Source: JBGPJM01 sp041485385
Lineage (GTDB): Bacteria > Planctomycetota > Phycisphaerae > Phycisphaerales > UBA1924
Assembly (NCBI GenBank): GCA_041485385.1
Contig: JBGPJM010000265.1
Coordinates: 1 to 5,794, forward strand
Direction of reading: 5' to 3'
DNA length: 5,794 bases
Shown here in pieces: positions 1 to 5,758 of this stretch (position 1 is its first letter; each line of letters opens with the position of its first letter). The translations under genes and the position numbers were made by a program. Below the pieces are notes generated by a model, which did no database searches, was not told where the DNA came from, and saw only the letters and a list, made by a program, of their open reading frames with translations.

Positions 1-415
1 CGAAGATGATGATCACCCCCGAGCGCTTCATTCTCTTACCCAGCGCCGCCGCGTGGTACCCCGCCCCGAACCCCGTGACCGCCACCGACGCCGTCTTGGT
101 CACGTCGATCTGACCCGCCAGCACATCCGCCTCGGCCAGCGGCCGGCGCCGGCTGGCCAAAGTCCGCGCCCCCGTGCCGCCGGACCCGCGACCGGCCAGG
201 ACGCATCCCGGCACGCCGTCGTCCGTCCGGGGGAACTCCACATCGCCCCGCGGCGTAGCTTTCCTCAGCAGTTCGACTGTGTGGGCCGAGGTGCGGGCCA
301 GGGCGAGGAGGTTCCGCTCCAGCACCGTGCCGACAGGCCTCACGCCCGTGCCGACCGCGAATACCCCGTCGCGCGGAACCAGGGGGCTCGATGGCGTAGA
401 TGGCGCTGCGGTCAT
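1..415 (-). CDS. DUF115/Maf-like (MptE-like) family protein, N-terminal part, cut by left window edge
   Basis: The minus strand is open from an ATG at 415 to the window edge, giving 138 codons without a stop; the C-terminal part lies outside. The visible portion has a short Pro/Ser-rich lead, then a helical stretch starting ERNLLALARTSAHTVELL at about residues 34-51, a motif ASRRRPLAEAD near residue 90, and a hydrophobic strand ending GFGAGYHAAAL (Gly115-His121 onward) followed by a second strand GVIIIF. This order (short N-terminal region, 'SRxxPxxEA', then a glycine-rich GFGxGYH nucleotide-binding-like loop) is typical of the DUF115/6-hydroxymethylpterin pyrophosphokinase MptE-like family, which includes Campylobacter Maf flagellin-glycosylation proteins. 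In bacteria this family is mostly tied to glycosylation with nonulosonic acids, so a sugar-transfer role is possible but unproven here. No good ribosome binding site precedes the ATG. No flagellar or sugar genes are visible beside it. The family call comes from motif recognition only. Confidence 0.6.
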   Translation of the reverse strand, partial: MTAAPSTPSSPLVPRDGVFAVGTGVRPVGTVLERNLLALARTSAHTVELLRKATPRGDVEFPRTDDGVPGCVLAGRGSGGTGARTLASRRRPLAEADVLAGQIDVTKTASVAVTGFGAGYHAAALGKRMKRSGVIIIF

Positions 416-572
416 GGGTTCAGCCCAGGCCCCCCACCGTCCCTGTATTCCGCCGGGTCGAACTCGATGCTGCCGGGCCTTGGGTGCCGATGGAGACACC
501 ACCGGCCCGCCCGGCGCACAAGGCCACCGAGGACTTGCGCTGTCCAGACCTCCAGATCGGTTCCGCACGCCC

Positions 573-578
573 AAAGGA
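573..578 (+). promoter_or_regulatory. Ribosome binding site for the gene at 587
   Basis: AAAGGA lies 8 bases before the ATG at 587. It favours this start over an in-frame GTG at 674, which has no Shine-Dalgarno-like sequence before it, and over codons further upstream in the same open frame. Confidence 0.5.
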
Positions 579-586
579 CTGAAAAG

Positions 587-1294
587 ATGGTCACCCCACA
601 CGCCTGCGCACTTCTTGTCCTGGGTCAGTTCGGTCCCGGCGGCTCGATCGGCGACCGTTTCGGCGGCGCGAACGTGCCCCGCCTTCCCGACTCGCCCCTG
701 GCCGCCCGCCGCCTGTTCGAGGAGCCCCTCCCTCTCACGATCCTCCTGGTCGCCGCGGCGGTCATTGTCTGGTTCATCCTCGGCCGCGCCGGCAAGCAGC
801 GGCCGGCTCTGATTGCCGCCGGTGCTCTCGTGCTCGCCGCGGCGATCCCGATCATTCTGGCCGCGGCCGTCCAGACCACCGGCGAGCGCCTGCGAGCGCA
901 GTCGAAGGACCTGGTGGACGCCGTGGCCGCGGGCGATGTCTCGCGGGTGGACGGGCTGCTGCGGAGCGACGTGACGGTGCGGCCGTGGTCGTCGCTGACG
1001 CACGACGGCGTGCTGGCGCTGGTCGGCGCGGACATGCGGTCGCAGTACGCCGTGAAGGAGCAGGAGGTCCTGGAATCCCGCGCCGCCATTGACGGGCCGA
1101 ACGCGGCGCGCACGCAGCTGCATGTGCGCGTGGTCCCTGAGAGCGCGGCCGCCGGCGGCCCCGTGGCCTCGTGGTGGATTCTCTTCTGGGCCAAGTCGTC
1201 GGCCGACAACCAGTGGCGGGTGGTCGCGATCGAGTGCCAGCAGATCGACGTGATCGGCAACCCCGCCGAGGTTCATTTGCGCGACGGCGGGTAG
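587..1294 (+). CDS. Two-membrane-segment protein with C-terminal NTF2/SnoaL-like domain
   Basis: The predicted product has 235 residues. A Gly-rich N-terminal stretch leads into two hydrophobic segments, about residues 50-66 (TILLVAAAVIVWFILG) and 73-95 (PALIAAGALVLAAAIPIILAAA), joined by a short basic turn (RAGKQR). The rest, about residues 99-227, looks like an NTF2-like alpha+beta domain. It starts with a long helix (RLRAQSKDLVDAVAAGDVSRVDGLL), has the common 'AxxxGDxxxxxxLL..DV' opening, and ends in beta strands with WWILFWAK and WRVVAIEC. In that family the cone-shaped fold binds small ligands or acts as a dimer or scaffold module; no catalytic residues can be assigned. The inferred topology is a membrane hairpin with the NTF2-like domain on the same side as the N-terminus. 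A GTG at 674 (206 residues, keeping both membrane segments) is the alternative start. The last 22 bases overlap the end of the convergent peptidase gene. The specific function is unknown. Confidence 0.75.
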   Translation: MVTPHACALLVLGQFGPGGSIGDRFGGANVPRLPDSPLAARRLFEEPLPLTILLVAAAVIVWFILGRAGKQRPALIAAGALVLAAAIPIILAAAVQTTGERLRAQSKDLVDAVAAGDVSRVDGLLRSDVTVRPWSSLTHDGVLALVGADMRSQYAVKEQEVLESRAAIDGPNAARTQLHVRVVPESAAAGGPVASWWILFWAKSSADNQWRVVAIECQQIDVIGNPAEVHLRDGG

Positions 1295-4200
1295 CGCTCC
1301 AGCCCCTGCTCGAACATGCGGAGGATCCGCCGGTACTCGTCCAGCCAGCTCGCCGGCTCGCGGAAGCCGTGCGACTCCACCGGGTACGCGGCCACTTCCC
1401 AGTTCTCCTTCTTCAGCTCGATGAGTTTCTGCGCCAGGCGCACGGTGTCCTGGTACAGGACGTTGTCGTCGAGCATGCCGTGGCAGATGAGCAGGCGTCC
1501 GGCGAGCCCCGCGGCGTGCTCGATGGGCGACGAGCGCTCGTAGGACTCGGGGTCCAGCTCGGGGGTGTTGAGGATGTTGGCGGTGTAGGGGTCGTTGTAA
1601 TGGGCCCAGTCGGTGACCGGGCGCAGGGCCGCGCCGCAGGCGAAGAGGCCGGGCCTGTCGAACATCGCCATGAGGGTGAGGAAGCCGCCGTAGGAGCCGC
1701 CGTAGACGCCGATGCGCGCCGGGTCGACGTTGCGCTCCTTCACCAGCCACGCGACGCCGTCCTCGAGGTCCTCCAGCTCGGGCTCGCCCATGCAGCGGTA
1801 AATGGCGGTGCGCCAGTCGCGCCCGTATCCGGCCGAGGCGCGGTAGTCCATGTCGAGCACAACGTAGCCGCGGCGGGCCAGGAGCGTGTGGAACATGAAC
1901 TCGTGGAAGTAGTACGACCAACCGAGGTGGGCGTCCTGGAGGTAGCCGGCGCCGTGGACGAACAGCACGGCGGGGCGGTGCTGTGCGCCCGGGTCGCCGG
2001 CGCTGGGAGGCGCCTGACCATGCTTCGGGGCGTCGTACACGCGAGACCAGATCACGCGATCTTCCCGCCCCGGCACGGCGACGACCTCGGGCTTGAGCCA
2101 GTCGATTGATTCGAACTCGGGCGAGACGGTCGTGGTCATGCGCTTGGGCGCGCCGGGCGACGGGCCGGCAGAGGTTTCCTGCACGTAGACCTCCGGCGGG
2201 CGGTTGGTCTCCGAGTGCAGGGAGAGGATGCGCGACTCGTCGGGGGAGAGTGCGAAGTCGTTCTGGCCGCCGAGGCGGGTGAGGCGCTCGGTGATGGGGG
2301 CCGCGGGGTCGGTCGCAACGCGGTAGAGCTCGCGGACGCCGGGGTGCTCGCGGTTAGCGGTGAAATAGAGGTAGCGGCCGTCGCGGCTGAGGGTGACGTC
2401 GGAGACCTCGAAATGGCCGTCGGTGCCCCAGCCGCCGGGAACAAGGCCCTCTTCGCGAATCCTGAACAGCACGATCCCCGTCTTCGCCGATTCGGACTCG
2501 TCGACGGTGACGTCCGTCCGGTCGTATCCCTTGCCGCGGTAGAGTTCGCGAATCCTGCGCTTGGCGTGGTCGATTTCGAAGCGGGTCAGCGGGGTGCCCT
2601 TCAGCGGCGGGATCTCGGCCGCCAGGTCGGTATCGCTGATGTGCCGGTTGCCGACCACCTGCACGTCCTTGACGAGCGTCGTCTCCGTGAGCTCATAGAC
2701 GAGCACCACGCCGGTCTGGTCCGGGGTCACGACTGTCGCGTCGATCTCGCTGAACCTCCCGAGGCGGTTCAGACGTTGGATGTCCTTCTCCACCGTCGCC
2801 TTCTCCAGGGGCGATCCGGCCTTGGCGAGGATCTGGTTCTCGACGAGCGCGCGCGGCACTCTGTTCAGACCGTCGATTCGCACGTCTCTGACAACCCGCC
2901 CCTCGAACGGCTTCATCCCCTCGACGGTGGTGCGCCGGGGGTTGACCGCATCGGGGCCCGTCAGCCGGCGGCGACGACCGGTGTCGGTCTCCGGCGCCGC
3001 CACGTCCAGCGCGTAGAGCTGGGAATAGCCAGTTTCCTCCGAGAGGAACCACAGCGTGTGGTTGTCCTTGAGCCACCCCATCTCCGCGAAGCGGCCGTTG
3101 ATCCACGCGGAGTCGGTCATGTGTTCCAGGGGCACGACCTTCTTTGTTTCCAGGTCGATGACGGCGATCCACCGGTCCTTGTTGTCCAGCGAGAAGCACT
3201 GGATCGCCACGCGCGAGCCGTCGAGGCTCCAGGCGACGTCTCCGACAACCACGGGGCGCGGCTTGGCGTCGTCCTTCTTCTTGGCGTCCTTCCTCCTCTC
3301 GTCCGGCTCGCCCCCCCCACCCTCCCCACCCCCCCCACCAGCTCCTTCCTTTTTCTCAGGCTGTGCCGCCGCTGCCGCCGCGCCCTTGGCCTGCCCTGTC
3401 CCCTCGGTCCTCTCGCCCTCCTTCCCCGTCGCCCCGTGCTCGCCCTTTTTGTCCTCACTCTTCCCCTCTTCCTTCTTCTGGGCCTTCTTCTTCCGCGCCT
3501 CCGCCGCCTCGCGGAGCTCCTTCAGCGGATCGTCGGTGATCCCCGGCAGCACCGAGAGATCCAGGGCGAACTTGCCGGGCTCTTCGGTCTTCTTCTTGCT
3601 CTCCTCTTTGCCGCCCGCCTCGCCGTCCTGCTCGTCCTTCTCGGGCTTGAACGGGCGGGGCGCCTCCAGGTCGAGCAGGACGAGCTGCTCGCCGACGTGC
3701 GAGCCGGTGCCGACCTTGGTCCGCACGGGCCGCGTCGAGACGTACCCGTCGTCGGTGACGTAGCTCGGCATCGCGTCCTGCCGGCCTTCCTTGTGCTCCT
3801 TGCTTGCCAGGCGCACCAGCATCCATCTGCCCGTCGGGGAAAGCACCGCCGACCGGATCTCGACGTCATCACCTAGGTACCACGGCGGTGGCGTGCGGGT
3901 GGCGTCCGCGGCGTGCTGCGCCCGCTCTCGGTCGCGGGCCCCGTCGCGCCGGGCCTTCGCTTGCCGGACATTCTCGAAGAGCCGCTCCTGCTGCTCACGC
4001 AGGAACCCCTTTTCGGGCGTCTTCCTCGCCGGGTCTTTCTCGGCACGGAGGTCCGCGGGCTGCGCTTCTTCGCCGGTCGCGAGGTCCCGCACAAGGATCG
4101 CGCTCCCGCGCCGGTACCAGATTCGCTTCGTATCGGGGAAGAAGTGCGGATCGACCTCGACGTCGGCGGTCCGCGTGAGCTGGCGCACCTGCCCGCTGGT

Positions 4201-4623
4201 TGCATCCTTCAGGAAGATGTCCCCCTCGCGGGACCACACCTTCCACCGGTAGTCCTGGCTCCACTCCCCGGCGCGGACGTCCGCGTGCCCGAGTTCTTCA
4301 TCGGGGATGACCCGCGTCGTTCCCGTAGCCACCTCGACCCGCACCAGGTCGCGCCCGCTCCCCGTCTGCTCGTCGTCCTCCCGTTTCTGCCAGTAGTAGA
4401 ACGCTTGGCCGTCGTCGGCCCAGTACGGGCTCTGCGGCGAGCGGCCGATCCAGTTCGCGTCGCGCATGATCAGGTCGAGCGTGAGCTCGGGCGCGGGAGC
4501 AGGAACGGGGGCCGCGGGGGGCCGGGCGGCCGGTTCGCCCGCCGGCTGTCCCGAGGAGGACGACGCCAGGAGCATAGCCCCAATACACGCCCCGATCGTC
4601 GCCAGGGACGGTTTCCGTCGCAT
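1273..4623 (-). CDS. Exported S9-family serine peptidase (DPP/acylaminoacyl-peptidase-like) with internal tandem POTRA domains
   Basis: The product has 1116 residues from the ATG at 4623. A TTG at 4641 is also in frame, but the ATG has a GGAG eight bases upstream and gives a proper signal peptide (MRRKPSL, then hydrophobic residues 7-20, with likely cleavage near residue 25). A Pro/Ala-rich tether (26-46) follows. The beta-propeller begins near residue 48 and is interrupted by a basic helical stretch (about 205-240), a Lys/Glu/Gly-rich linker (326-454) and two POTRA domains (574-726). The C-terminal alpha/beta-hydrolase domain (about 870-1116) has the oxyanion-side motif LFVHGAGY, the nucleophile motif YGGSYGGF (Ser977), HGMLDDNV (Asp1052) and ESHGF (His1085), so the triad is intact. 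The DPP-IV-type Glu-Glu anchor was not identified, so the S9 subfamily and cleavage specificity are open. Typical S9B/C enzymes have about 650-850 residues; the inserts account for the extra length. Predicted location is the periplasm or outer-membrane face. Confidence 0.9.
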   Translation of the reverse strand: MRRKPSLATIGACIGAMLLASSSSGQPAGEPAARPPAAPVPAPAPELTLDLIMRDANWIGRSPQSPYWADDGQAFYYWQKREDDEQTGSGRDLVRVEVATGTTRVIPDEELGHADVRAGEWSQDYRWKVWSREGDIFLKDATSGQVRQLTRTADVEVDPHFFPDTKRIWYRRGSAILVRDLATGEEAQPADLRAEKDPARKTPEKGFLREQQERLFENVRQAKARRDGARDRERAQHAADATRTPPPWYLGDDVEIRSAVLSPTGRWMLVRLASKEHKEGRQDAMPSYVTDDGYVSTRPVRTKVGTGSHVGEQLVLLDLEAPRPFKPEKDEQDGEAGGKEESKKKTEEPGKFALDLSVLPGITDDPLKELREAAEARKKKAQKKEEGKSEDKKGEHGATGKEGERTEGTGQAKGAAAAAAQPEKKEGAGGGGGEGGGGEPDERRKDAKKKDDAKPRPVVVGDVAWSLDGSRVAIQCFSLDNKDRWIAVIDLETKKVVPLEHMTDSAWINGRFAEMGWLKDNHTLWFLSEETGYSQLYALDVAAPETDTGRRRRLTGPDAVNPRRTTVEGMKPFEGRVVRDVRIDGLNRVPRALVENQILAKAGSPLEKATVEKDIQRLNRLGRFSEIDATVVTPDQTGVVLVYELTETTLVKDVQVVGNRHISDTDLAAEIPPLKGTPLTRFEIDHAKRRIRELYRGKGYDRTDVTVDESESAKTGIVLFRIREEGLVPGGWGTDGHFEVSDVTLSRDGRYLYFTANREHPGVRELYRVATDPAAPITERLTRLGGQNDFALSPDESRILSLHSETNRPPEVYVQETSAGPSPGAPKRMTTTVSPEFESIDWLKPEVVAVPGREDRVIWSRVYDAPKHGQAPPSAGDPGAQHRPAVLFVHGAGYLQDAHLGWSYYFHEFMFHTLLARRGYVVLDMDYRASAGYGRDWRTAIYRCMGEPELEDLEDGVAWLVKERNVDPARIGVYGGSYGGFLTLMAMFDRPGLFACGAALRPVTDWAHYNDPYTANILNTPELDPESYERSSPIEHAAGLAGRLLICHGMLDDNVLYQDTVRLAQKLIELKKENWEVAAYPVESHGFREPASWLDEYRRILRMFEQGLERYPPSRK
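2446..2904 (-). other. Tandem POTRA domains inserted between propeller blades of the S9 peptidase
   Basis: This stretch encodes residues 574-726 of the peptidase. Each half follows the POTRA beta-alpha-alpha-beta-beta order. The first half has strand VVRDVRIDGL, helices VPRALVENQIL and TVEKDIQRLNRLGRF, then strands IDATVV and GVVLVYELTE. The second has strand LVKDVQVVGN, helices ISDTDLAAEI and FEIDHAKRRIRELYRGKGY, then strands DVTVDE and GIVLFRIREE. The 'V..I.G/VGN', 'D...L..LG.F' and 'I...Y...GY' signatures are those of BamA/Omp85 POTRA repeats. Just before it the propeller reads SEETGYSQLYALDV and RRRLTG, and just after it GHFEVSDVTLSRDGRYLYFTA, which in ordinary DPP-like enzymes are almost adjacent ('LTxGxxEV'). 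The insertion therefore falls in an inter-blade loop. The assignment is by eye, from pattern and secondary-structure reading. Confidence 0.8.
3262..3648 (-). other. Lys/Glu/Gly-rich low-complexity linker in the S9 peptidase
   Basis: Residues 326-454 are dominated by Lys, Glu, Asp, Ala and Gly, with runs such as EESKKKTEE, EARKKKAQKKEEGK, GAAAAAAQ, GGGGGEGGGGE and RRKDAKKKDDAK. One island, KFALDLSVLPGITDDPLKEL (about 350-370), looks better folded and may belong to the propeller. The segment lies between two propeller stretches (LVLLDLEAPRPF before, VVVGDVAWSLDGSRVAIQ after), so it is an internal loop expansion. It is likely disordered. Charged inserts at about this place are, as far as I recall, common in planctomycete S9 peptidases. 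Confidence 0.8.
3311..3336 (-). other. Four-tract G-run on the coding strand, potential G-quadruplex
   Basis: Read on the minus strand, four G-tracts of 8, 4, 3 and 8 bases are separated by single bases (T, A, T). Single-base loops favour a very stable parallel quadruplex. As the coding strand is G-rich, the mRNA would carry it too. It encodes the Gly-rich part of the linker (GGGGGEGGGG), and the reading frame is intact through it. Confidence 0.6.
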
Positions 4624-4631
4624 GGTCGTCG

Positions 4632-4635
4632 CTCC
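4632..4635 (-). promoter_or_regulatory. Ribosome binding site for the S9 peptidase
   Basis: GGAG on the minus strand lies 8 bases before the ATG at 4623. It decides for this start over the in-frame TTG at 4641, which would itself overlap the region. Confidence 0.5.
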
Positions 4636-4650
4636 GCTCAAAGTCGGCGC

Positions 4651-4679
4651 ATCTTCGCGGCAGACGGTCCCTCTGGCAA
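4651..4679 (-). promoter_or_regulatory. Candidate sigma70-type promoter for the S9 peptidase
   Basis: On the minus strand TTGCCA (4679-4674, 5 of 6 matches to TTGACA) is followed after 17 bases by GAAGAT (4656-4651, 3 of 6 matches to TATAAT). Transcription would start near 4644 and leave a leader of about 20 bases carrying the GGAG site. The -10 match is weak. No equally good promoter was found for lepB on the opposite strand of this 131-base divergent spacer. Confidence 0.3.
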
Positions 4680-4743
4680 CCCGGCGCGCCCGAACCCCCC
4701 TTTGCCGCGGGTCGTACTACCGTGATGGCCTCCAGTTGTAAAG

Positions 4744-4748
4744 AAGGG
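4744..4748 (+). promoter_or_regulatory. lepB: Ribosome binding site for lepB
   Basis: AAGGG ends 6 bases before the ATG at 4755. This favours that ATG over the in-frame GTG at 4722 and ATG at 4725, which would add 11 or 10 residues and have no comparable site. Confidence 0.5.
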
Positions 4749-4754
4749 TCCGAT

Positions 4755-5516
4755 ATGACGATCGCTCCGTCTGCTGTTGCGCCCGCCGCCGCCCCTGCCG
4801 ACGCCGGCCCCGGCGACGGCGCGAGCCCGCCGTCACGCCGCCCCCGCCTGATTCGGTTCTGGCGCGAGCAGCTCCTGCCGCTCCTGATCGTCGTCTTTGC
4901 CCTGCTGACGTTCCGTTCGGCCGTGGCCGACTGGTACGACGTCCCCAGCGGCTCCATGAAGCCGACGATCCTGGAGGGCGACCGCATCTTCGTGAACAAG
5001 CTCGCGTACGACCTGAAGATCCCCTTCACCCGCATCCACCTGGCGGAGTGGGCGGATCCGCGGCGGTCGGACGTGGTCATCCTGTACTCACCGACCGACG
5101 GCAAGCGGCTGGTCAAGCGGGTGATCGGCCTCCCCGGCGACATGCTCGAGTTGCGGGCCAACAAGCTGTTCATCAACGGCGCGCCGGTGGACTACCAGCC
5201 GTTGGACAACGCGACGATCCTCCAGCTCCCCGAGGCCGAGCGGCCGTCGCATCTGTATGCCACCGAGGAGCTTCTCCCCCGCCCGCACCCCGTGATGACC
5301 ACCCCCGGTGTCGTCGCCGCACGCTCGTTCGAGCCGGTGACCATCCCGGCCGGCCAGTTCTTCGTCATGGGGGACAACCGCGACAACAGCGCTGATTCAC
5401 GCTTCATCGGCCTGATCGACCGCGCGCGGATCGTCGGGCGCACTCGCTCGATCGCCTTCTCGCTCGATGATTCGTACCTTCCCCGCCTGTCCCGATTCTT
5501 CCGGCGCCTGCCGTAA
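4755..5516 (+). CDS. lepB: Signal peptidase I (leader peptidase)
   Basis: This S26-family membrane serine peptidase removes signal peptides from exported proteins on the outer face of the cytoplasmic membrane, using a Ser/Lys dyad. The product has 253 residues from the ATG at 4755. An Ala/Pro-rich cytoplasmic lead (1-27) and a basic stretch (RRPRLIRFWR) precede one membrane segment (about 40-57). The catalytic-Ser box is PSGSMKPT (Ser67), followed by GDRIFVNKLAY. The catalytic-Lys box is KRLVKRVIGLPGD (Lys121), and GDNRDNSADSR (206-216) with IVGR form the last conserved boxes. An insert of about 50 residues before box E includes ATEELLPRPHPV and would extend the beta domain. The size is normal for bacterial SPase I with a single N-terminal membrane anchor. 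It is divergent from the exported S9 peptidase, a likely substrate, and its stop is 14 bases from the end of a convergent small gene. Confidence 0.95.
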   Translation: MTIAPSAVAPAAAPADAGPGDGASPPSRRPRLIRFWREQLLPLLIVVFALLTFRSAVADWYDVPSGSMKPTILEGDRIFVNKLAYDLKIPFTRIHLAEWADPRRSDVVILYSPTDGKRLVKRVIGLPGDMLELRANKLFINGAPVDYQPLDNATILQLPEAERPSHLYATEELLPRPHPVMTTPGVVAARSFEPVTIPAGQFFVMGDNRDNSADSRFIGLIDRARIVGRTRSIAFSLDDSYLPRLSRFFRRLP

Positions 5517-5530
5517 GGGGTGATCGGCTC

Positions 5531-5758
5531 TTATGCCGCGTCGCGCTTGAGGCCCTTGATCGTGCGGGTGTTGGCCGGCCCATCGGCCGACTCGCGCCAG
5601 TCTTCGGCGTTGCGGAGGCTGAGTTCGCTGGGCATCGTCTTGCGGTACCCCAGCAGACGGACGACCTCGAGGACGTCGGTCCAGGTGGGGTACATCCGGT
5701 CATTGGACTTCTTGAAGGCGTCGATGGCCATGAGGAACAGGAACTGTTCCTGGGTCAT
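5531..5758 (-). CDS. Small conserved-type hypothetical protein (about 75 residues, possibly extending past the right edge)
   Basis: From the ATG at 5758 the product is 75 residues: MTQEQFLFLMAIDAF, then KSNDRMYPTWTDVLEVVRLLGYRKTM, then an Asn/Glu/Trp-containing stretch (LSLRNAEDWRES) and a basic tail ending KGLKRDAA. It is predicted largely helical, with no signal peptide and no membrane segment. The first two helices with 'P(S/T)WTDVLEVVRLLGYRK' look like a small helix-turn-helix-like bundle, and I recall similar short planctomycete hypotheticals, but no function can be named. A purine-rich GAGGGGGAG directly precedes the ATG and could serve as ribosome binding site. However, the frame is also open through all 12 codons to the window edge (reading FSKSAEEGE before the Met), so the true start may lie outside. 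It is convergent with lepB. Confidence 0.7.
   Translation of the reverse strand: MTQEQFLFLMAIDAFKKSNDRMYPTWTDVLEVVRLLGYRKTMPSELSLRNAEDWRESADGPANTRTIKGLKRDAA

Noticed and set aside
53..586. Long upstream extension of the plus-strand gene that starts at 587.
   Set aside because: It runs antisense to the DUF115-like gene, has an Arg/Pro/His-rich non-protein-like composition, and a good ribosome binding site points to the ATG at 587.
412..594. Minus-strand frame of 60 codons from a GTG, whose stop overlaps the ATG of the DUF115-like gene in an ATGA arrangement.
   Set aside because: The overlap could suggest translational coupling, but the frame has poorer third-position GC than its neighbours, uses several rare-looking codons, lacks a clear ribosome binding site, shows no recognisable motif, and its start overlaps the better-supported plus-strand start at 587.
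1171..2109. Plus-strand open frame of 312 codons opposite the peptidase catalytic domain.
   Set aside because: The opposite strand encodes the conserved catalytic motifs; the Val/Gly/Ala/Arg-rich product is typical of antisense frames in GC-rich DNA.
3311..3336. Possible frameshift or pseudogene caused by the two 8-base homopolymers.
   Set aside because: The peptidase frame reads sensibly on both sides (charged linker to propeller strand VVVGDVAWSLDG), so the sequence as given is in frame.
2215..3876. Plus-strand open frame of 553 codons opposite the S9 peptidase.
   Set aside because: It is a high-GC mirror frame of the peptidase, with long Leu/Arg/Val-rich runs that mirror the Lys/Glu linker, no domain and no ribosome binding site.
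4298..5176. Minus-strand open frame of 292 codons spanning the lepB start and the peptidase N-terminus.
   Set aside because: It crosses two well-supported genes in the wrong frame and contains no recognisable domain.
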